NCBI GenBank assembly: GCA_903860995.1 | Contig: CAIOSS010000039.1 | Span: 1 to 6,118, forward strand | Source: an uncultured delta proteobacterium | GTDB taxonomy: Bacteria; Myxococcota_A; Polyangia; Polyangiales; Ga0077539 | Reading direction: 5' to 3' | Length of the DNA stretch: 6,118 bases | In this document: positions 1 to 6,013 of the stretch, piece after piece | Position numbering within the stretch: position 1 is the stretch's first letter | Layout of the letters: every line of letters begins with the position of its first letter | Translations under genes and position numbers: made by a program | The notes under the pieces: generated by a model | The model's database searches: none | Seen by the model: only the letters and a program-made list of their open reading frames with translations | Told to the model about the DNA's origin: nothing

Positions 1-261
1 GATCTCGGTGGCGCGGGCGCCCTCGGCGGCGCGATGGCCGCGGGCGCGGTGGCCGGTGGCGCGATGGCCCAGCAGGGCGCGACCTTGACCTGCCCCCACT
101 GCAACGCGCAGGTGCGCCCCGGGAAGTTCTGCGCGGAGTGCGGCGGCAACATCGCCGTTGCCGCAAAGAAGAACTGCACCGGCTGCGGCGTCGAGCTCGC
201 ACCCAACGCGCGCTTCTGCCCCGAGTGCGGCAATCCCTCGGCGCCGCCCGCGCAGCGCTGA
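1..261 (+). CDS. C-terminal end of a double zinc-ribbon protein, probably SPFH-domain (YdjI-like) family; 5' truncated
   Basis: Only the last 86 residues are visible; the frame is open from the window edge, so the start lies outside. Residues 1-26 are a Gly/Ala/Met-rich low-complexity linker (GGAMAAGAVAGGAMAQQG). Two short zinc ribbons follow: CPHC...CAEC, then CTGC...CPEC, eight Cys in four CxxC knuckles, ending in a Pro/Ala tail. Such paired ribbons usually bind two structural zincs and mediate protein contacts. A Gly/Met-rich linker before C-terminal ribbons is typical of bacterial SPFH/band-7 proteins of the YdjI ('virion core protein-like') type, which are membrane-associated scaffolds. 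That assignment is inference, because the SPFH domain itself is not in the window. Other zinc-ribbon proteins with a Gly/Ala linker are possible. The gene converges with the minus-strand barrel gene 76 bp away. The reading frame and ribbons are certain; the family is moderately supported. Confidence 0.8.
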   Translation, partial: DLGGAGALGGAMAAGAVAGGAMAQQGATLTCPHCNAQVRPGKFCAECGGNIAVAAKKNCTGCGVELAPNARFCPECGNPSAPPAQR

Positions 262-286
262 AGCGGCCGCTCCCCCCATCCAACCA

Positions 287-308
287 GGCACCTCTCGCAG
301 GAGGTGCC
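287..308. terminator. Hairpin between convergent genes, possible bidirectional terminator
   Basis: GGCACCTC and GAGGTGCC form a perfect 8-bp stem around the 6-nt loop TCGCAG. It sits 25 bp after the plus-strand stop and 29 bp after the minus-strand stop (338-340), where a shared terminator would be expected. No T-run follows on either strand, so it is not a classic intrinsic terminator. It could act with Rho, or as a 3' end stabiliser. Confidence 0.5.
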
Positions 309-337
309 GCCCCCTCCCCTGCGCCCGTCCCGCCCGA

Positions 338-1165
338 TCAGAACTCCATCGCGAGGCCGACGTTCCACGTCTCGGTGCCGAGCCGCAGCTGCGGGCGCGA
401 GCCGAGTGCGCCGAGGTCGGAGCGCACGTACTCAGCGAAGACGTAGCTGTGGTTGACGCCCATCTGAAGGTCCCAGCCGCGCTGCACCGCGGGCTCGAAG
501 ACGTCGAGGCGGAGCATCAGGCCCGCGGCGAAGTGGGTGCCAAGGCTCCCGCCCGTCGCCGCCTGGCCGAGGTCGGAGTCCGTCGCGCTCGCGCCGGGGG
601 AGAGCCCGAGCGAGCGCCGCGAGAGGGTGTCGCCGTTGGTGATCCACCAGTAGGCATACCCGACCCCGTATTTCACGTACGGCACCAAGGGCACCACCGT
701 GCGCCGCGCCAGCACGTCGATGCGCACCACCGCGACGGCGTAGCCCGGGATGACCTGGAGGGTGGTCTCCTGGCCGTCGGAGGGGCGCTCCCAGCCCGCC
801 GCTGCGGGCATCGGGTTCTGGGTGAGCGGCGCGATCGCGGAGGCGGAGGTGTAGCCCGCGCCGACGCCCAGGCCGATCGACCCGATCGGGTTGATGCGCA
901 GGAACTGCCAGTCGAACTCGGCGCCGAGCTGGAGGCGGTCGGTGGTGCCGAACATGTCCGCGAAGGGCGTCGCGCGGCCGTCGAATTCCGAGTCCGTGTT
1001 GGGGTACCAGGGGCCGCCCCGCAGCTCGACGAGGAAGTTCTGCGTCGACTCGTGTCGGCTGCGCGAGCTGTCGGGCCCGAAGAGCTCGAAGGTCTGCGCG
1101 TGGGCGACCGACGGCGCCGCGACAGCAAGGACACCCGCGACCGCACATGACCACCAGCGACTCAT
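338..1165 (-). CDS. Outer-membrane beta-barrel protein, MXAN_2562-like
   Basis: A 275-residue protein. Residues 1-23 are a signal peptide (hydrophobic stretch after MSRWW, cleavage after AHA). The mature part has alternating hydrophobic/polar strands rich in Gly and aromatics (FLVELRGGPWYPN, LQLGAEFDWQFLRI, VPYVKYGVGYAYWW, WDLQMGVNHSYVFAEY). It ends in Phe (WNVGLAMEF), the usual C-terminal signal for the BAM insertion machinery. This points to a small barrel of perhaps 8-10 strands in the outer membrane. The pattern resembles, from memory, the family named MXAN_2562 outer-membrane beta-barrel in myxobacteria, whose function is unknown. The ATG at 1165 is chosen over upstream in-frame starts because the signal peptide begins there and AGGAG lies 6 nt before it. 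The start overlaps the stop of the preceding MYXO-CTERM gene as ATGA, so the two are probably translationally coupled. It is the last gene of the minus-strand cluster. Confidence 0.88.
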   Translation of the reverse strand: MSRWWSCAVAGVLAVAAPSVAHAQTFELFGPDSSRSRHESTQNFLVELRGGPWYPNTDSEFDGRATPFADMFGTTDRLQLGAEFDWQFLRINPIGSIGLGVGAGYTSASAIAPLTQNPMPAAAGWERPSDGQETTLQVIPGYAVAVVRIDVLARRTVVPLVPYVKYGVGYAYWWITNGDTLSRRSLGLSPGASATDSDLGQAATGGSLGTHFAAGLMLRLDVFEPAVQRGWDLQMGVNHSYVFAEYVRSDLGALGSRPQLRLGTETWNVGLAMEF

Positions 1166-2316
1166 CGGGTTCTCCTGCGCCGCGCCAAGAGCGCGACGCC
1201 CAACGCCAGACCCATCCACGCGCCGGCGCCGCCGACACGACCCGCCCGCACGGCGCAGGCACCGGGGCGCGCCTGACCGCCCGCCGCGCGGTACGACTCC
1301 CAGAAATCCGTGATGGGCACCGGGGTCACGCAGTTGCCCGCGACCGAGACGGTGCTGCGGTTGCCCGCGAGGTCCTGCGCCACGACGGCGATGCGGTACG
1401 AGCGCCCGTTCACGAGACCCTGCGCCACGGCGCGGGTCGCGGTCGCGCCGATGAGGTCGCTGCACCGGTAGCGGGCGAACACCGCGCTGTCGTTGACGTC
1501 GACAGTCGCGAGGGTGGACGACGCGCACGTGGCGTCGCTCCCGTCCTCCTCGTCGTCGCCGTCGAGCACCGCGGCGTCGCGCACGCCCCCGTCCGTCAGG
1601 GTCGAGGAGTTGGGCGGCGGATCGCAGAGCAGCCAGTAGCCCTGCAGGTCGGGCGGAGCCGCGGTGGTGGTGCCGCCGTCCTTCGAGGTCGAGAGCGAGC
1701 CGGGGTAGCTCCACGAGACGACCGCGACCCCCTCGCCCGGACCGGCGATCACGTCCGTGGGGGCGTCCGGAGGCGTCACGTCATACGAGATAGGGTATGT
1801 CCCGATGACGTTCATGTCCGACGGGGGGAAGGCGAGCACCGAGAGGTAGTTGGTGTTCGACGTCCCTTGCGTCGTGCCCGGCGTCTCGCAGTTGCCACCC
1901 TCCGGATCGATCAGGTACCGGCTCTGGATGCGGATGGTGTAGCTGAGCGGCGTCGTCGGGTTGGTGAACGTCAACGACGGGGTCTGCCGGATGGGCCAGC
2001 ACCGCGGGGTGCCCGAGACGACGGGGGCGCGGGCGTTGGCCATCGAGCACGCCATCGCGTCGGCGCCGATGAAGTACTGGAGGGAGGTGGTGAGCATCCC
2101 GCCGGGGTTGGCCGAGTAGTTGATCGTGAAGGTCCACTCCTCGCCTTCGCAGTCACGGCGGCCGATGGGGGACGTGGTGTTGAGGGCGCCCTGCACGCCG
2201 CCCGGGTCGGTGGTTCGGGGCGAGCCCGAGCGCGAGATGTTCGTGAAGATCTGGCCGAGGCCCGGGGTCGATAGACCCAACACCGCGAGCGCGACCAGAA
2301 GCTGACGACGCAACAT
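1162..2316 (-). CDS. MYXO-CTERM-anchored surface protein with fibronectin III-like domain
   Basis: A 384-residue exported protein. Residues 1-22 are a signal peptide (MLRRQLLVALAVLGLSTPGLG). Residues about 23-180 form a beta-rich region of unknown family with four Cys (56, 90, 106, 143). Residues about 181-325 look like a fibronectin III domain: it opens with PPDAPTDVIAGPGEGVAVVSW and closes with GRSYRIAVVAQDLAGNRS. A long Gly/Thr/Asp-rich insertion (about 207-265, with DGDDEEDG) interrupts it. Cys 231, 264, 285 and 329 could form further disulfides. The tail is a MYXO-CTERM signal: Cys354, a hydrophobic segment at 363-378, then RRRR. In this family the Cys-containing tail is processed by a myxosortase and the protein is kept at the cell surface. 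The ATG at 2316 is chosen because the signal peptide starts there, although its Shine-Dalgarno is poor. An upstream ATG at 2436 overlaps the asd stop but would bury the signal peptide. The family resembles MXAN_2561-type proteins; function is unknown. Confidence 0.85.
   Translation of the reverse strand: MLRRQLLVALAVLGLSTPGLGQIFTNISRSGSPRTTDPGGVQGALNTTSPIGRRDCEGEEWTFTINYSANPGGMLTTSLQYFIGADAMACSMANARAPVVSGTPRCWPIRQTPSLTFTNPTTPLSYTIRIQSRYLIDPEGGNCETPGTTQGTSNTNYLSVLAFPPSDMNVIGTYPISYDVTPPDAPTDVIAGPGEGVAVVSWSYPGSLSTSKDGGTTTAAPPDLQGYWLLCDPPPNSSTLTDGGVRDAAVLDGDDEEDGSDATCASSTLATVDVNDSAVFARYRCSDLIGATATRAVAQGLVNGRSYRIAVVAQDLAGNRSTVSVAGNCVTPVPITDFWESYRAAGGQARPGACAVRAGRVGGAGAWMGLALGVALLARRRRTR
1172..1176 (-). 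promoter_or_regulatory. Ribosome binding site of the barrel gene
   Basis: AGGAG, 6 nt upstream of the ATG at 1165 and inside the end of the upstream coding region. It is the clearest Shine-Dalgarno match among the genes here. It decides the start, and the barrel gene can therefore be translated both by re-initiation and independently. Confidence 0.75.
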
Positions 2317-2345
2317 CCCTGGGAGCAGCAGCAAGGGTCGTTCCT

Positions 2346-2362
2346 TCGCGCGCGGCGCGCGA
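2346..2362. other. GC-rich hairpin in the leader of the MYXO-CTERM gene
   Basis: TCGCGCG and CGCGCGA form a 7-bp stem with a 3-nt loop, ending 30 nt upstream of the ATG at 2316 on the minus strand. It may be a leader structure affecting initiation. It may equally be a by-product of alternating CG composition. No clear promoter is seen beside it. Confidence 0.35.
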
Positions 2363-2383
2363 TCGTCGGGAAACACCGCGGTA

Positions 2384-2405
2384 CCGTGCGCGTCGGCGCG
2401 CACGG
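2384..2405 (-). terminator. Probable terminator hairpin downstream of asd
   Basis: CCGTGCGCG pairs with CGCGCACGG in a perfect 9-bp stem with a 4-nt loop (CCGA on the minus strand), 27 bp after the asd stop. A G-U pair can extend it. Only a short TTT follows, 10 bp further on, so release may need Rho. It is the most stable hairpin I see in the gaps. Its placement suggests asd transcription ends here and the downstream surface pair has its own promoter in about 2317-2383. Confidence 0.55.
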
Positions 2406-2432
2406 CGCCCTGCCAGGATGTCACTCGGATGG

Positions 2433-3455
2433 TCATGCCCGGGTCGAAGGCGTCACACCGAAGGCCCGCTCCGCGATCTGCACGGCGTTGAGCGCGGCGC
2501 CCTTGCGGAGGTTGTCTCCGACGATCCAGAGCGAGAGCGCCTGCGGGTCGTCGAGGTCTTGCCGGACGCGACCGACCGCGACGTCGTCGGTGCCCGACAC
2601 CTGCCTCGGCTGGGGGTGCTGCCCCGGGCCGATGCGGTCGTCGACCACCACGCCAGGGGCCGCGCGGAGGCAGCCGAGGGCCTCGGCGCGGGTGATGGGG
2701 CGGCGGAAGCGCGCCCATACGCTCTGCGAGTGTGCGTTGCGCACCGGGACGCGCACGCAGGTGGGCGAGATGCGCAGCCCGGCGAGCTCGAGGATCTTCC
2801 GGCTCTCCGCGACGATCTTGAGCTCCTCTTCGGAGAAGCCCGAGGGCTCATGGGACCAGTCCGCGAGGAGGTTGCCCGCGAGCACACCTGGGAGCACCGC
2901 CACCGGCGGTGCCTCCCCCGCCTGGACGGCCCGCTGTTGGCGCTCGAACTCATCCACCGCCCGGGCGCCCTTGCCCGAGATGGCCTGGTAGGTCGAGACC
3001 ACGACGTGATCGAGGCCCGCGAGGTCGTGCAGCGGCTTGAGGGCCATCAGCATCTGGATGGTCGAGCAGTTGGGGTTGGCGACGATGCCGCCCCGCGCGG
3101 GGATGCGCTGACCATTGACCTCCGGCACCACCAGCGGGACGTCGGCGTCCATCCGGAAGGCGCTGGAATTGTCGACCACGAGGCAGCCCGCCGCGGCGCC
3201 CACGGGCCCCCACTCGCGGGCGATGGACGAGCCCGCCGAGAAGAGCGCGACCGCGGCGCCTTCGAAGACCTCCGTCGACGGCGGCTGAAGCACCAGGGCT
3301 TCACCGCGGAACGTCACCGTGCCGCCCGCCGAGCGCGGCGACGCGACGACGCGCAGGTGACGCACGGGGAAGGCACGCTGCTCCAGCACGCGGAGCATCT
3401 CCTGCCCGACGGCGCCGGTTGCGCCAACGAGCACCACATCCATCGGATCGATCAT
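2433..3455 (-). CDS. asd: Aspartate-semialdehyde dehydrogenase
   Basis: A 340-residue cytosolic enzyme, within the usual family length. It reduces L-aspartyl-4-phosphate to L-aspartate 4-semialdehyde with NADPH, the branch point to lysine/diaminopimelate, threonine and methionine. The Rossmann phosphate-binding loop GATGAVGQ is at 11-18. The phosphate/nucleotide-side motif DNSSAFRMD is at 95-103. The catalytic Cys130 lies in NPNCSTIQ, with Gln157 in TYQAISGKG, Glu210 and Lys213 in the EExK helix, Arg235 in CVRV and the general base His242 in NAHSQS. All key residues are present, so it should be active. The C terminus LWIVGDNLRKGAALNAVQIAE is also diagnostic. The ATG at 3455 is preferred because GAGAG lies 5 nt upstream; an ATG at 3443 is possible and would give 336 residues. 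It lies 73 bp after pnp, close enough for read-through, and is followed by a strong hairpin. Confidence 0.97.
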   Translation of the reverse strand: MIDPMDVVLVGATGAVGQEMLRVLEQRAFPVRHLRVVASPRSAGGTVTFRGEALVLQPPSTEVFEGAAVALFSAGSSIAREWGPVGAAAGCLVVDNSSAFRMDADVPLVVPEVNGQRIPARGGIVANPNCSTIQMLMALKPLHDLAGLDHVVVSTYQAISGKGARAVDEFERQQRAVQAGEAPPVAVLPGVLAGNLLADWSHEPSGFSEEELKIVAESRKILELAGLRISPTCVRVPVRNAHSQSVWARFRRPITRAEALGCLRAAPGVVVDDRIGPGQHPQPRQVSGTDDVAVGRVRQDLDDPQALSLWIVGDNLRKGAALNAVQIAERAFGVTPSTRA

Positions 3456-3500
3456 GGGGGCTCTCTCTACCGAAGGTGCCCGCCGCGCACAATCGCGCGA

Positions 3501-3527
3501 CGAGCAGGAGGGTGACGGGGGTGCTCG
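3501..3527 (-). terminator. Hairpin immediately after the pnp stop, weak terminator candidate
   Basis: CGAGCA and TGCTCG form a 6-bp stem with a 15-nt loop, starting 2 nt beyond the pnp stop. A second small stem (CGCGC/GCGCG, 3484-3499) follows in the same 73-bp gap. No T-run is present. These may mark the 3' end of pnp mRNA or only attenuate read-through into asd. Confidence 0.3.
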
Positions 3528-3528
3528 C

Positions 3529-5733
3529 TCAGCGGCGCGGGCGGTCGCCGCCGCGGGGCGGACCACGGCGGTCGCCGCTCGAGCTGCGGGGCGGCTCGTT
3601 GTGCGACTTCTCCATGCGCTCCTTGGCTCGCTCGCCCTCCTCGCCCTCCGGGAGGTCGAGCACGGCGCGGCGCGAGAGGCGGATCTTGCCGCTGCCCTCC
3701 TCGATGGAGAGCACCTTGACCTCGACCTCCTGGCCCTCCTTGATGACGTCGCCGACGTTCTCGACGCGGGTGTGCGCGAGCTCGCTGACGTGCACCAGGC
3801 CTTCGGTGCCCGGGAAGATCTCCACGAAGGCCCCGAAGTCGACGATGCGCTTGACGGTGCCCTTGTAGACAGCGCCGATCTCGGCCTCGGCGGTGAGGCC
3901 GCGGATGATGTCGATCGCGCGCTGCACGGCGACGCTGTCGGCGCTGGCGATGTTGACCGTGCCGTCGTCCTCGACGTCGATGGCGACGCCGGTCTGGTCG
4001 ACGATGCCCTTGATGGTCTTGCCGCCCGGGCCGATGACGAGGCGGATCTGCGACGGGTTCACCTTGAGGGTGGTGATGCGCGGCGCGTACTTGGACAGCT
4101 CGGTGCGGTGCGTTGGCATCGTCGCGAGCATGCGCCCGAGGATATGCAGGCGCGCGTCGCGGGCCTGCTTGAGGGCCTTCTCCAGGATCTCGCGAGAGAG
4201 CCCGTCGATCTTGATGTCCATCTGGATCGCGGTGACGCCCTTGGCGGTGCCGCAGACCTTGAAGTCCATGTCGCCGAGGTGGTCCTCGTCGCCGAGGATG
4301 TCGGTGAGGATGGCGATCTTGTCGCCCTCCTTGATGAGGCCCATCGCGATGCCGGCCACGGGCGCCTTGATGGGCACGCCGGCGTCCATAAGGGCGAGCG
4401 CGCCGCCGCAGACCGAGGCCATGGAGCTCGATCCGTTGGACTCGGTGATCTCGCTGACGATGCGGATCGTGTACGGAAACTGATCGGCCGGCGGGATCAT
4501 CCGCGCGAGCGCGCGCTCGGCGAGGTTGCCGTGGCCGATCTCGCGGCGGCCGGGGCCGCGCATGGGCTTGGTCTCGCCGACCGAGTACGGCGGGAAGTTG
4601 TAGTGGAGCAGGAAGCGCTTCCACTTCTCGCCGATGAGCCCGTCGATCTTCTGCTCATCCTGGGCGGTGCCGAGGGTGGCGGTGACGATGCCCTGGGTCT
4701 CGCCGCGGGTGAAGAGCGCGCTGCCGTGCACGCGCGGGAGCAGGCCGACCTCGCACGCGATGGGGCGCACGGTGGTGCTGTCGCGCCCGTCGATGCGGAC
4801 CATCTCGTCGACGATCATGAGGCGCATGACGTTGCCCTGCACCTCGCTGAAGGCCTCCTTCAGCAGCCCCTCCTTCTCCGGGAACTCCGGCTTGAGGGCC
4901 TCGAGCATCTGGCCCTTGAGCGCCTTGAACTTCCCGTAGCGCTCGCCCTTCACGCGGGTGCGCGACGCGTCGCTCAGGCCGGCGCCGACGACCTCGCGCA
5001 CGCGGCGGAACATGTCCTCCGTGGGGCGCTTCGCGGCGAAGACCTTCTTCGGCTTGCCGACCGCCTCGCGGATGCGCTCCTGCAGTTCGAGCACGCCCTG
5101 CATGCTGCGGTGGGCGAACATCAGCGCCTCGATGAGCTCGTCTTCGGAGAACTCGTCGGCGGCGCCCTCGACCATCACGATGGCGTCGCGGCTGCCGGCG
5201 ACGATCATGTCGAGGTCGCTCTTGGCCATCTCGTCGAAGGTGGGGTTGGCGACGAGCTTGCCGTCGACGCGGCCGACGCGGACGCCCGCGATGGGGCCGG
5301 CCCAGGGGATGTCACTGATGTGCAGCGCGGTGCTCGCGCCGATGAGGGCCAGCACGTCGGTGGTGTGCACCTTGTCGGCCGAGAGCACCGTCGCGATGAT
5401 CTGGATGTCGTTGCGATAGCCGTCCGGGAACAGGGGCCGGCAGGGGCGGTCGATGAGCCGCGACGTGAGGATCTCCTCGTCCCGGAGGCGCCCCTCGCGC
5501 TTGAAGAACCCGCCCGGGATGCGCCCCGCGGCGAAGGTCTTCTCGACGTAGTCGACGGACAGCGGGAAGAAGTCGATGCCCGGGCGCTCGTCGGCGCTCG
5601 CGCACGCGGTGACGAGCACGATGGACTCGCCCGCGCTGATGAGCACCGCGCCGTTCGCCTGCTTGGCGATGCGCCCGGTCTCGATGGTGATGGTGGTCGA
5701 ACCGACCTCGACGCTCTCACGAATGATCGACAT
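3529..5733 (-). CDS. pnp: Polyribonucleotide nucleotidyltransferase (polynucleotide phosphorylase)
   Basis: A 734-residue protein, slightly longer than the E. coli enzyme. It degrades RNA 3'-to-5' with phosphate, releasing nucleoside diphosphates, as a ring-shaped trimer in the cytoplasm and in RNA degradosomes. Domains in order: first RNase PH core about 13-145 (FFPLSVDY, FFKREGRLRDEEILTSRLID); all-helical linker about 240-310; catalytic second RNase PH core about 315-530; KH about 556-612 with the RNA-binding loop IGPGGKTI; S1 about 617-688 (GTVKRIVDFGAFVEIFPGTEGLVHVSEL split over 625-652). Phosphate-site serines 435-437 lie in ESNGSSSMAS. Metal ligands Asp484, Asp490 and Lys492 lie in GDEDHLGDMDFK. 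The residues from 711 form a Ser/Pro, then Arg/Gly-rich tail. The ATG at 5733 is chosen because MSIIRESVEVG matches the family N terminus and GAGG lies 8 nt upstream. The frame stays open upstream but that extension is not protein-like. rpsO precedes it, the usual order. Confidence 0.98.
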   Translation of the reverse strand: MSIIRESVEVGSTTITIETGRIAKQANGAVLISAGESIVLVTACASADERPGIDFFPLSVDYVEKTFAAGRIPGGFFKREGRLRDEEILTSRLIDRPCRPLFPDGYRNDIQIIATVLSADKVHTTDVLALIGASTALHISDIPWAGPIAGVRVGRVDGKLVANPTFDEMAKSDLDMIVAGSRDAIVMVEGAADEFSEDELIEALMFAHRSMQGVLELQERIREAVGKPKKVFAAKRPTEDMFRRVREVVGAGLSDASRTRVKGERYGKFKALKGQMLEALKPEFPEKEGLLKEAFSEVQGNVMRLMIVDEMVRIDGRDSTTVRPIACEVGLLPRVHGSALFTRGETQGIVTATLGTAQDEQKIDGLIGEKWKRFLLHYNFPPYSVGETKPMRGPGRREIGHGNLAERALARMIPPADQFPYTIRIVSEITESNGSSSMASVCGGALALMDAGVPIKAPVAGIAMGLIKEGDKIAILTDILGDEDHLGDMDFKVCGTAKGVTAIQMDIKIDGLSREILEKALKQARDARLHILGRMLATMPTHRTELSKYAPRITTLKVNPSQIRLVIGPGGKTIKGIVDQTGVAIDVEDDGTVNIASADSVAVQRAIDIIRGLTAEAEIGAVYKGTVKRIVDFGAFVEIFPGTEGLVHVSELAHTRVENVGDVIKEGQEVEVKVLSIEEGSGKIRLSRRAVLDLPEGEEGERAKERMEKSHNEPPRSSSGDRRGPPRGGDRPRR

Positions 5734-5741
5734 GTCCGAAG

Positions 5742-5745
5742 CCTC
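5742..5745 (-). promoter_or_regulatory. Ribosome binding site of pnp
   Basis: GAGG (AGAGG with one more base) lies 8 nt before the ATG at 5733. It supports that start over in-frame codons further upstream, which lie in the leader. Confidence 0.6.
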
Positions 5746-5965
5746 TGTCTCGTCGGCCCGAGTTTGGGTGGCGTGCGAGAGAACGGCGGGGTCGATCGGG
5801 TCGTTCGGTGTCCTCGATTCCTGGGCGCGGACGCCGGGCGTAGGCCCGATGCGCGCACACGAAGCGAAGACCGGAGCGACAGGGTCGATCGAGGCCTCGC
5901 GGTGGTCGTGGGCGCGCCGACGTGCGCCCCGCACCGCGGAGGGGTGTACCCCGAAAACACCGACG

Positions 5966-5997
5966 CCCCACCGGTGAAGGGTGAGGCGGGGGTGGGG
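5966..5997 (-). terminator. Possible terminator downstream of rpsO
   Basis: CCCCACC and GGTGGGG form a 7-bp stem with an 18-nt loop, starting 16 bp beyond the rpsO stop. In minus-strand order a TTTT run follows about 8 nt after the stem. The large loop and the offset T-run make it weak. It could instead let part of the transcripts continue into pnp. Confidence 0.35.
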
Positions 5998-6013
5998 TAA
6001 GGCTCCGGCGGCC

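Larger units (their letters stand above)
5734..6013 (-). promoter_or_regulatory. rpsO-pnp intergenic region, structured pnp leader
   Basis: These 280 bp contain no convincing gene. On the minus strand, small hairpins are present at 5910-5929 (GGGCGC/GCGCCC, 8-nt loop) and 5835-5848 (CGGGC/GCCCG, 4-nt loop). A 10-bp direct repeat GGGTCGATCG (plus-strand reading) occurs at 5789-5798 and 5882-5891. In enterobacteria the pnp leader folds into a stem cut by RNase III, after which PNPase represses its own synthesis. Whether this leader works likewise is inference, since no long double-stranded stem is obvious. I could not see a clear -35/-10 pair, as is common at this GC content. Confidence 0.4.

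Noticed and set aside
158..1150. 330-codon plus-strand open frame opposite the barrel gene
   Set aside because: Low-complexity Arg/Ala/Gly translation without motifs. It overlaps the real zinc-ribbon frame and runs antisense to a gene with a signal peptide, good ribosome binding site and barrel pattern.
1166..1714. Longer start for the barrel protein, giving 458 residues
   Set aside because: The extension lies wholly inside the MYXO-CTERM coding region in another frame, is Arg/Gly-rich, and would place the signal peptide internally.
1147..2274. 375-codon plus-strand open frame opposite the MYXO-CTERM gene
   Set aside because: Arg/Gly/Val-rich shadow translation with no recognisable fold. 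The minus strand encodes a coherent secreted protein with a sorting tail.
3462..3488. Promoter-like pair TTGTGC, 17-bp spacer, TAGAGA upstream of asd
   Set aside because: The spacing is ideal but the -10 matches the consensus at only three of six bases. It would place the transcription start on or beyond the ribosome binding site. Probably chance.
2418..3515. 365-codon plus-strand open frame opposite asd
   Set aside because: Shadow of asd, whose active-site residues are all intact.
5734..5934. 67-codon N-terminal extension of PNPase
   Set aside because: The frame is open by composition only. The family N terminus begins at MSIIRES, a ribosome binding site precedes that ATG, and the extension has no conserved features.
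5941..5952. GGGG/CCCC mini-hairpin with a nearby TTTT, as an rpsO terminator
   Set aside because: Only 4 bp of stem, and on the minus strand the T-run comes before the hairpin rather than after it.
3454..6000. 848-codon open frame on the plus strand, antisense to pnp
   Set aside because: It mirrors pnp almost end to end. The translation is Asp/Ala/Arg/Val/Leu-rich with no domain pattern, as expected when GC-biased third codon positions remove stops on the opposite strand. pnp is certain.
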